The notes under the pieces: generated by a model
What the model saw: only the letters and a program-made list of their open reading frames with translations
Databases searched by the model: none
What the model was told of the DNA's origin: nothing
Source of the DNA: Omphiscola glabra
Taxonomy: Eukaryota; Mollusca; Gastropoda; Lymnaeidae
Direction: 5' to 3'
Assembly (NCBI GenBank): GCA_964017045.1
Contig: OZ024804.1
Coordinates: 26,824,348-26,888,347, forward strand
Length of the DNA: 64,000 nt
Shown: one piece after another, positions 24,201 to 36,200 of the stretch
How the letters are laid out: each line of letters begins with the position of its first letter
Position numbering within the stretch: the first letter of the stretch is position 1
Program-made: the position numbers and the translations under genes

Positions 24201-27200
24201 ACTTGTGGTCCAGAAGCTTTTCATGGCTCACTGATCTAATTTGATACTTCTATCCAATAACTTTCATAAGACCAGTTGTAATTTACGCAAGTGTGACTTG
24301 GTCCTTAATCAGAAAAGCAGGAACCTGCTCAATGCATTGGAGAGGAATATTCTCAGGAAAAAATACGGTTAGGTGATTAACAATGATGGATGGAGAATCA
24401 GTACAAACCAAACACACTGACAACGCGATCCCATCGAGTAACGGTATCAAAGGACCCCACCAGGAAACGGGAATGGGATCAGTATTCTATCGGGATCACA
24501 CCGGTAAACGTGACCCCACTAAGATTGGGATCTCACCAGGGAAACGGGATCACACCAGGCTTATAATACAACTGGGATCGGGATCACACCAGGAACAGGA
24601 TATCGGCGTGATCGGGAATGTTAATTAAAAGGCTGTAGAAGTTGTTTTTCTGAATGCATTCCCTGGCAACGCCGGGTGTATTGGCTAGTTAATAATAAAA
24701 TAAAAAAGTACCCATAAAATTTAATATTTGAATCCAATATTTGAAAAAGATAAAATCGAGTTATATTGAAAAAACATGATTTGTATAGTGTGCTCCCCGT
24801 TTAATTGTTTTAGATGAAACCCCCCCCCTTTTTCCCTTCCTTCATAGTCAATGTCATGGAAATGTTTTAAGAACAGCATTCTTATTCACATAAATTCACA
24901 TCATACGAATGAATACACAGATGCTTTACCGACATTATATGATTAAAAAAAAACCCATCAAACTCAGTGTAAAAAAGAGATATGTATTTTGTTTCATCTT
25001 ATAGGAACTGTCAAGGAAATATGACAAAACCATCGGAAGCCTACAGGAATTACAGAAGGAGATTTTGGATAATGAACTGATCTCATGGAAGAGAAGGCAG
25101 CAGCTGGCTGGGAATGGCCTTGTCATGGACAACTCTAGCATTGAAACATTGCAGAGTTGGTAAGTAGCTGAAATAAATTGTCTGATTTGAAGGCAGAAAC
25201 CGAAAATGGGAGCTGTGAAATTTAAAACATTAGCCAACTGAACAAAATTAAAGTGTATCTCAGAGACACATTAGTAATTTGTTCACAGATGTTCACTCCA
25301 CAAACTAAGAGCTTCTACACAACTAATGGGTGGCACCACACACCAAAACATACACCACAACATAAAAAAATGATGTGCATTGTTTCCGAGCCATGTTCCA
25401 GCCTCAGCACAAAGGTGCATGAAACTTCATTATCCCACAGGTGTGAATCACTGGCAGATTTAATTTGGCAGAACAGACAGCAGATAAAGAAATGCACACA
25501 GCTACAGTCCCAGCTGCCTATCAAGTATCCAGATGGACAAGAGGATATTTTGCCCAAACTCAACGACACAATTACTGGCCTTCTGTCATCGCTTGTCACA
25601 AGGTAAATGGTAGCATTATTCTGTGGTGAAGTTTACCAGATTTTGTCATGTGAAAATAATATCCTCTAGTTGTGAAAACCAACTTATGGTTGGCAGAGTA
25701 GTAGATTCTGTAACTTACAAGACTTGTGCCGAGATGTCTATGGTGAATCTAAAAATATATGTTGAGTATTTGGATGTGTAACAGTTTATGAAAGGGATTT
25801 AAGTTATATTCTATGAAAGTTGAAGCTGCTGGAAATTGTTTGATGTAAAGTATACATGTGATAGTTTGATGGAAAGTATACTATTGACAGTTTGATTGAA
25901 AGTATACTGTTGACACTTTAATATAAAGTATACTGTGACAGTTTGATTGAAAGTATACTGTTGACACTTTAATATAAAGTATACTTGTGGCATTTCGATG
26001 GAAAGTATGCTTGTGACAGTTTGATGGAAGGTATGCTTGTGACAAAAAAATAGAAGGAATATTTTGTTTTGCAAATAGCTCAACTGTTTTGGCATACAAA
26101 TATGGCCTATAATAAGTTATTTAAACCCTCTCTGTATCTCAGAATCATACATTTTTTGGTATGTAGTGTCAACTTTTGATGGGCTGTAGTATAAAAACAT
26201 TAACAATAATGGGAAACCCTGTTTATTATGTTACAGTTGGCAATGTTTTGGCTGCACTCTATCTATCCCTCCAAGTGATAGTTGAAAAATAATTGTCCAT
26301 TTCTTTCTCCCACCACTGAAAGCACTTTCATTGTGGAACACCAACCTCCGCAAGTGTTGAAAAAAGATGCCAGATTTGGAGCTGTTGTTCGTTTACTGGT
26401 TGGAGGCAAACTCAACGTGCACATGAACCCACCTCAGGTGAAAGCCACAATCATAAGGTACGTTCTTCCGGGATTAAGCTTGGTGCTTCACCGGTCATCT
26501 TGTTCCCTTAGTGTGACAAGAGTGCTTACTGTTCAGTAAATTAATTGAAAGCAATTTAAATCTTTTGTTAACCAGGTAAAATCCCTGAATTCCAAATTAC
26601 TAACGGAAACCTAATTGACTTAGTCTCTTGACATGAGTTTAAGAAAGAATTAAAAATACAGCTAAGCTCCGTCAGTTGCAAAATTTTCATTTTGTTCCTT
26701 CAAAATCTATTTTCTTAGCGAAAATCAAGCCAAAGACTTACTGAGGAATGATGTGAAGGCTAAAAATGATACCAGCGGTGATATTCTCAACAACACAGGA
26801 ACCATGGAATATCAACCCAACAATGGCCAGTTGAGCATTAGCTTTAGGAATATGGTAAACAATGTTGCTAGTTTCTAGACTACTTTCATACCATTCTCAT
26901 TAATTGCTTTCACTTCACATTATGGAAGAGGCTAAAAGTGTAATGTGTTTCAGGACCACAATACCTACACCATGGGATAAAACAAAATTCATATTTTAAA
27001 ATTTCTATTATTTTTCTTTATTCTCAGTTCAGGGATGCTAATAACATTGAAGTTGTTGCAGTGGATTAGATTTGGTAGCTTTTAAATGTGCTAAAAAAGC
27101 ACAGACCAACGCACTGTGCATTGGTTCAATATCATGGTGTTTCTTTGCTATTTCTTTGTTTAACTTTTTAAGAGCTATTTTATAATTAGACTTTTACATA

Positions 27201-30200
27201 GAAGAGTGGCACTTCATTATTTATGAGCAAAAGCAAGGTTTATATCTTGTTATTTGAAGCATGATTTTGTAAATATTGTTAGCTGTTCCTTTTTGTTGAT
27301 CAATAATGTTGCTATGGCTACCCCAGACCCTAGTGGGGTAAGTTTCCTAGACAATTAACAGCTCAACAAGCTTTGGAAATGTTTCATACTATTTCTATTG
27401 ATAGTGAAGATGATTTAGATTTAGATCCATAACATGTTTCAGTAGTAGTAGCAGTTTCAGATGATTTGAGTTTTAGCAGTGAATATGATGCATGCCTAAA
27501 ATCAAAGGGTTTGGGGAAAAAAGGGTTTTTTCATTTCATGATTTCACATTGTAAGTTTCTTTTCTGTTACTTATTTTTTTTAAACTGAAGACATAAGTTT
27601 ACAAACCTATAGTCCAGTGGTCTGCAAAGTGAGGCTCGCGAGGCACATGCTGCTCTTTAGTGACCTGAGTGCGGCTCGGCCAGTCGGCCACAAATCCGTT
27701 TCAACTCCCAAAAACATTGTTCAATTTGTACTTGACAGGTTCTTGAAAAGAAATGTGTCGCTCAAAAATTTTGTAATAATCCTGCTGCTGATTTTAAGCT
27801 CTTTTGACTAATGAGTTTGCCGACCACTGATATAGTCCATTCAATTATCCTTCATTTGATACCAAAATTTAGCCTTATAAACCAAAAAATAATATTTAAA
27901 ATATTTTTTAATAAACCCAACCTCTTACTCTTTTTTGCTTTTTGAACAAAATGTAAATTTGTTTCATTAAAAAAAAGAGTTAATGAACTTTATGGGAGCC
28001 ACCAACATGACAATGAACTCTTTTTATTTTCAGCAATTGAAGAAGATTAAAAGGGCAGACAAGAAAGGATCTGAGGTAAATATTTTCTCTGTCTGTTTGT
28101 GACTCAAAATGAATGAAGCACCAGATTGAAAACCATTTTTTTAAATAAAGTTCTGTGAACTCTCCAGTGGGAAATGCTCAGTTGGTGGGCAAGAAAAAAA
28201 GTGCTTTGACTTAGACGCTCTAAAAGCTTCACTCAAATCCATGGACATTGCCTTTGATTTGTGGGAAACACTAGCTATGGATTTTACAAGATGGCATGGC
28301 AGACTCGCTGTCAAAGCACGATCATCACCCATTGACAGCGCACGTCAACGAAAAGCAGAATCAACTCGAATCCAACTAGGACCCCAAACGTGTGTCCCCC
28401 GTGCGTTAGAGCTTTCCAGGCAACAATAGGACTAGCAGGCCACCTGCGCACTCACTGTGGAATATAGCCGTGTTCATCTTCCAAGGCAAAGGATGAACAA
28501 CAACATACATTTTTTTTTCCAATCCAGTTATGTAGTTTTAAGTTGATCTCATGCCGACATGTTTTAGTGAAACAATTAATGAAGAAGACATTTCAGTGCA
28601 AGGGTTGAACTATCAGTCATCTGTGCCCCACATACAGAATCAGGCCTAGCAACCCTCGAATGACTAGAGTTGTCTTTGTCAAGTTGATGGACAAACATGT
28701 GTTTAAGTTTTTATTTTTATTTTTTTAATGAAAAGCTGAACTACCATGAAAACTTTTTTTTTTTTTTGAAGCACAACTGATTTTTTCTTGCAGGCTGTCA
28801 CAGAGGAAAAATTCTGCATTTTGTTCCAGTCAGAATTCAGTGTTGGTGGGAATGAATTGGTCTTTCAAGTCTGGGTAAGTCAGAATTCAATGTTTATGCA
28901 ATCTTAGTTATCTAACTACTAACAATAATCTTTTAAAAAATTATTAATTCTAATTAAAACATCTTACAATACTTTTGTAACACAAGCCTGTCTAACTTCT
29001 TTTATACAAATCCTTCCTACTGCTCAAGAATAACGAAGGATCATAATTCTATTTGTAAACTTACAATTTTTAATTTTTTGGGGTTGAATTTTATAAAAAA
29101 TAAATAATATATATTTATATAAATAAACCATTAGTTCTTTTTTTTTTAAATCTTTCAAATGAGTGTGGCTAAGGCAGAAATTGCATTTCTTTATGTTTCA
29201 GACTTTGTCATTGCCAGTTGTTGTAACTGTCCATGGCAACCAAGAATGTAATGCTACAGCAACTGTCTTGTGGGATAATGCCTTTGCTGAACCTGTAAGT
29301 CAAGTCAGAATTTAAGCAGAAAACTTCAATTATAATCAGTGGGTTTGGATTATGATTTTTTTTAAATTTAAAATTATTGTAATGCATTTGTTGTATTTTT
29401 GTGCATCTACCTTTGACCATAGTGTGTGCCAGATACAGGATGGTGGGGGTCATAGCACTCGACAATCTTGTTTTTAATGAATAACAAAGTAGTGTCATTT
29501 CCATCAGACTTTACAAAGACCAATAGGGCATTGTACATATAAATCTAGATTGAAATTGCAGATGTTGCCCTTGCTCCATCTTATGTTCTTTTTTATTTTA
29601 ATTTTTTTACATCGTATATTATATGCAGGGTCGAGTGCCATTCAGCGTACCAGATCAAGTTGAGTGGAGCCAACTGGCAGACCAACTTAACATGAAGTTT
29701 ATGTCTCACACTGGGAAGGGGCTCAGTGAAACTAACCTCCAATACATTGCCTCCAAGTTGTTTGGTGAGTACTGTGACTCTTAACTTTGTGAACCTGGGT
29801 TTGAGCTGTGTGTTTGTCTCCCTTCCACACTGTTGTTTTAAACCGTAAATAGCAACAGGTGCATATTTTTTAGACACCCAACTGATTATATATAGATGAC
29901 AGTCTGAGATCATTTTTTGTGTAAAGTAAGTCCCAAATTTTGAATGAAAAAATTAAGTTAGTATGTTTGATCTGAATAATTTATTGTAAAATGATTCAAT
30001 TAGATTTCTGTTTAGTATTTGTGATGCCAGTGAAAAAAATAAATATAAAAAATGAAAATTATTCCGGTCAAATTTATTTGAAATAAAATAGCACTATTAT
30101 ATTTTACACTTTTTTTTTTAATGACCTTGAAACAGTTTTATTTTTTTTTAAAGGAAATAAAGATCCATGTTCCTCCACAGTTTCTTGGAGTCAGTTTAAT

Positions 30201-33200
30201 AAGGTATATTTCATTACTTGCAGAATTTTCCAAATGTTATATAGTATCAATAAAAGTGCTTAAATTATTTTAAAAAAATTTAATCTGTGTAAATAATATT
30301 AAGTGGAGGTTTTTTCCAACCTATGATATCCATTAATATTCTTAAAAGGTAATTAAATTTCCTCATCAAAACTTCAAGGCCCTTTAATAAAATTAAGTTC
30401 CAAATGTCATCAATTAACTATTTGGTTCTGGACCCATTGAAACATTCCTTTGGTATAAAGTTTTCTTAATCATGGAATCTTTTTTTCATGTCCATTTTTT
30501 TCTTCTTCAGATAATAGGCATATTGCACTTTAAATTAAATTTTGAAATATAAATATTAGGGAAAATTTCAAAAACTAAAAAGAAAAATTTAATTTCTCCC
30601 ATTTTAAAGGATCCTAGATTTCTAGTTAAAATTTAAAATTTCATCTTTTTGTCTCACCACCACATAGGACACATTATCAGGCAGATCTTTCACATTCTGG
30701 GAGTGGTTCTATGCCATTCAGAAGCTCACAAAGGAACATTTGAAGGACTTATGGACTGATGAGTGAGCATTTTAGTTGTGGCCAGAGTGACTGGTCAATT
30801 AAATATTTAAAAAAAACATTGGTGGGATGGATTTTATTAATATGAATCATATGTAATTAATGTTTTAATTTTATTAACCGTACAAGTACAAAGAGAAATA
30901 GTTGTTGTTTTTTTAAACCATGACTTGAATAGAGTATTGTCTAGCATTAACATAAAATTTTTGGATATATATAAAGGATTTCATTCATTGAAAATGAATG
31001 CAACAATTTAACTCCTAGTTTCTCAAACAAAGGCAAATTCAGGTAATGAAGGGCTACAGGTACTTGCTTATAATTTGATTATTCAAAATATTTGTAAATG
31101 TTTCCTTTGGAGTTAAGAACAAAGTTTAATTTACACTTGTAGACAACAGATGTAATAATGCGTGATTTTGAAATTCTGGCTTATTTATTTTTCTAGGTAA
31201 ATTAAAGGAAAACTGATATCTTAAATAATTTTGACTTTGAAAACATTTTTGTAAACAACTTTATTAGATTTTTTTTAAAAATTAGTCTATAAACTGGTAA
31301 TTTATAAATCAAAATGGAAAAATAAAATTTTGAAATATATAATACAATAATGGATTAGTATGAGATTTGAATAATTTTTGAAATATATTAGACAATAATA
31401 GACGAGTATGAGATTTGAAAAAATTTGAAATATATAAGACAATAATAGACTAGTATAAGATTTGAAAAAAAATTGAAATATATTAGACTAATATGAAATT
31501 TGAACAAAATTTTTAGCTGGCCAACTCTGATTGTGATCATGTATCTTTTTGTGCAGGGCCATTATTGGATTTGTAAGCAAGAATCAGGCTCAAGACTGGC
31601 TGAGTAGCAAAGCAATGGGAACATTTCTTTTACGCTTCAGCGATTCAGAGATTGGGGGCATCACCATTGCTTGGACAGGTAGGGCTTTAGCTTGTCTGAG
31701 GGGAAATCAGGTCTTTTATTTTATTTAGGGACCGATCATCTTTCCTGAATGCAGACCAAGTTAAACAGTCACTAAAACCCCATAGGCAAACAAAGGCTTT
31801 TGAATTGAAATGATTGCAGACCTGTTTACTCTTATGATTTTTGCAAATGTACAATTTGGGGTGTATACATTATACATACTGTATGTTTATTTTTTTACTA
31901 TTAATATAATGTATTGAATGATTTTGTGATGATATTGTACGATTTTAAGAGTTTGAGGGTCTGTGATTGCATGAATTTCACATATATTGATTCCAGTTTA
32001 GTTGTGATTGATTTAATGGGATATTTTAAGATGGACTGTAAAGAGTTCAATTGATCAAGGAAAGATTAGGAAATACCACTGAACCACATTAACAAACCTC
32101 CTGGAATCAAATCTCTGTACACAGATCACCAAAAAACTTGTAAAAAAAATTATTATTTTTTTTTTTAATTTAACGTTGTATTTTTAAACAGATATCACTT
32201 ATGTGGTTATGAATCCAAAATAAGCATCTCTGTACATCTCACACTTAGAGATAAATGTGATTGTGTTGCCATTGAGGTTTTTTTTACTGCTACTATCAGT
32301 TTGTATTTTGTTTAAAGAATAGAGAATGATTCTTACAGCCTGCTATGCTGTGAGGTTAGGTCAGCTAACATCAGCAGTAAAGAGATGGGATGTAGATGGC
32401 TGAAGATGGCACATGAAGGTTTAGCTGACAGTGCCATTTAAATCTGTGCAAAAAATAATAGATTAAATATTTTCCTTCTATGTAGATTACAATTTCTGAT
32501 GATTCTCCTCAGGTGAAAGATCAGAGGTGTGGAACCTTGCCCCATTCACCTCTAAAGACTTTGTTATTCGTGGACTTGCAGATAGGATAAAGGACTTGAA
32601 TAACCTGCTCTACCTCTACCCTAACAAACCAAAAGATTCAGTTTTCTCAAAGTACTGCACCTGTGCTGTAGGTTAGTAGTCTGGTTCTTATGAAACATAT
32701 TTTTAAAGACATTATTATTTTTTTTTTAAATGTAATTGCTCAGATATTTTAGAACCTCTTGTATGAAATCAAATAATATAGTTTCTCTCTGAGTAGTAGT
32801 GCACATGAATATAAGATAATAAATTATCTACAATTGTCTACTTTTTGATGGGGGAGGATTTGGTCAAAGCTTATCATGTTCTCCTTAAAAATTAAAAAAA
32901 AACTCTGCTATTTGCAAAAAATATTTGCATTATCATTCATAAAAATCAAAATCTTTCATTTTTTTAAAAATGACTGTCGAGTATGGGAGTTCGTTAGTTA
33001 TTGTTGCGTTTGAATGTCAGGTTTATTGCGCGCGGTGTGTGTTAGAGAGTCTTTATTAGTTAATGAACGCTCTTCCCGCGCTTTACTGAATGATGCATTT
33101 TTATGCTAATCATGACGTATTGTCTTGTCTGTATTGTGACGTAAGTTTTAGTCGTGCGGGAGTACTGAGTGAAACGTTGTGGAAGTAAGATGTGTTTCTA

Positions 33201-36200
33201 GAGGTCTGATAGCGAGCTGCGCTATATCATAATATATTCATGTGTCTATTGAAGTTCCAGCCTGTATTCATAATTGGTTATTAAAGTTATAGTTATTAGG
33301 AAAAAGGACTTGTGTTTATTCAGTAATATTAGGAATAGTAAGATCTATTGCAACGTGTTGTGGGAACTTGATGAATGACTCAATCCAGAAGAAGTGAGGA
33401 GTTGACAATGACCCTTTTATACAATCATGCAAGTTGTAAGAAGATAAATGACCTTTGACATTAATTATAATTTGAACAATCTTAACAGAAATACAAAAGT
33501 AAATTATGGTTATTGCTGTTTTTCATTTAAAGCATAGCAACTGCAGATGGTCCTAGATGAGTACCAAAAAAAAAAAAACTTGGCTTATCAAGGATCAACT
33601 GAATATTCCATGTTAAAATATAAATTAGTTTCTTTTATTATATCTTTTGAATTATTCCAGTCAAATTTGTTTCTCCACAGAAAATGTAAACAACGATGGC
33701 TACATTCGTCCACACCTTAAGACAACAATTCCTGAGTAAGTTAATCCTGGCATTTTTGGTTTACTAATCTGTTACTCTTTCTGAGATAGGATGTGAACCT
33801 GCAGCAAACTTATCCTTATCTGTTACTCTGCCTGAGATAGGATGTGGACTTACAGCAAACTTATCCTTATCTGTTACTCTTTCTGAGATAGGATGTGAAC
33901 CTGCAGCAAACTTATCCTTCTCTGTTAATCCGTCTGAGATAGGATGTGGGTTGTCCTTCTCTGTTAATCTGTACCGGTATGAGATAGGATGTGAACCTAC
34001 AGCAAACTGGTCCTTCTCTGTAAACCATCCCAGATATGATGTAGGCCTACAGCAAACTGGTCCTTCGCTTCAGGTGATATAAGATGCTCTGTTGAAGGTA
34101 CATCACAATACCATTGGGTTCCATTCAAAATGTTGCACCGACTGCACAAGTCTATCCTTGGCTTTATTCAATACCATTTATTACACTTGACCTACTCGTT
34201 GATTGTTTATACATCCATCCTCAACATCTTTGAGCCAGAATGATAAAGGCAATCAATTTAAAATACATGATCTAATCATGCTTTCAATACTGTATGGCCA
34301 TAGATCTGATCCCCATTCTGGACATTATTTAAAAAATATTTTTTACCCTTTAATTAATTTCTCAGCTAGTTATAACAGATTTGGTGTAAATAAAAAAAGT
34401 AGCTCTGGTAAAATAGTGTAGAAGGTTTTTCCACATTCTTATTAAGAAATTATAAAACTATAACTGTGTAACAGTATCATTCATGAGACTTATTCCATTG
34501 CATTACAGACAGTTCAACGCCACCGGGGACATGGATCTTAGACAGCCATTTTCTCCTGACTGTGGTGGGGATAACAACATGATTCAGAATATGGAAGAGT
34601 AAGTTCAAATGTACATTAAACCACTTTGGCCCTATGCATCCATGCTTGTCATTATATAGATATAATATAACAGCATGTTGTGGAATGTGTAACTTTTTCT
34701 GAAAATTTAGATTTATAGATTCAAAATAAGGGAGAGGTTTGAAGGTGATGGATCATTAACCAGAGTTTAAAAGAATTTTTGTGTATTTTATTTTAAAAAG
34801 ATCTGGCTGCTTAGCAGGCAACGGTTAACAATTCATTTAATGGCATGTTACAGTTTGTTAACTTCAGTCAGTTTATGTGTCAAAGTTCAGATGTAATCTA
34901 TAACAAATCATTTCGCACTGAATAATCCTTACCTAGATTGCCATTAAGCATTAATTACATCATTAAAATAAATTAAATAATTCTTTTCATTTTTTTTTTT
35001 TCAATATTATTTTGATTGTAAGTTAACTTCTCATACTTTAAAAGATGTTACTTCTTTCTCAAATATATTTCCAAGTTTGTATTAGCGAATAATGTGGTCT
35101 TGTATTTTTATCACAAATGCCCATTAAGATTTTTAGAAGTCTCCATTGAAATTAAAATCATCTCCACTAATATTTAAAAATTAGTCTGAAAGAAGACATG
35201 ATTAAATGTATGCAGGAGTGATATGTTAATTACTTCCATAACTCATTTAAACAAAAGAAGAAAATCATTTGCAAATAAATAAAAAATAATTCAAAGAATT
35301 CCTGGAATTTTTATTTCTATTCATTCACCCACCATGTTCTTTCTTATTTATTGATAGTGATGGTCTCGCCAATAAATTTTTACCCGGCCATGGCATTATA
35401 ATATCTGGGAAACCCATTTTCTTCCTCTGCTGTTAAATAAAGTAATGATGTGCTTTTATACGTGTAAGCCTACAAGGGCCTCTTTTTCTTTCTCAAACGC
35501 AGCGTTTGACTCCTGTTGCTCAGCCCTTTGTTTTTACAATAAGGTGAAGATAAGGTGGGTAAAAAAAAAGCAAGGAAATTAGCTGCAACGTTCATTGTTT
35601 CCAGTAAATAAGCTAGGCAAACAGCTGTTGCAGATCTTATAAATACAGTTAGTACACCAAATTCTGACCAATATTAAAGATTATATTTATTGTTTTTAAA
35701 GTCTTAGTCAATTATGTGAATAGAAATAATAACTGCATCATTTCAAAATAACAACAAAATTTACTTTAAGTTTAAGTGTAAAAAAATTTAATTTTGTATA
35801 AATTTTTGTTTTGTGTATTAAAACATTAAAAATTGAAGGGTAGCTATAGTGATTTGACATAGTTTGCTTCCTTGCTTGAAATTCTTAAGTAATATAATTT
35901 TTAAACAAAACAAATATGTATTTTATTATGTAATCAGATTGTTTCAGGTGAAAATAATTGTGTCAAACACAGCCTTTGAGTTTTAATGACTAAATACAAC
36001 TAAATGCGATTTCTTTAACCTGAGACATTTGCAGTGTAACTTTTTTATTAGTTTAATCTTTGGGTGCAAATGAACACTCCTTGCTTTTATTAAAATTCAA
36101 AAATAATTTGTCAGTTGATATCATGTGGCCAAATCTCTCACAAATCTTTCATTGTGGTAATCAGTGGCGTAACAACGGCTTGGCATTGGGGCAGTTGCCA

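Noticed and set aside
24383..24628. 81-codon frame with [14 protein letters not shown] repeats
   Set aside because: Product of the degenerate GGGATCACACC repeats in STAT intron 7.
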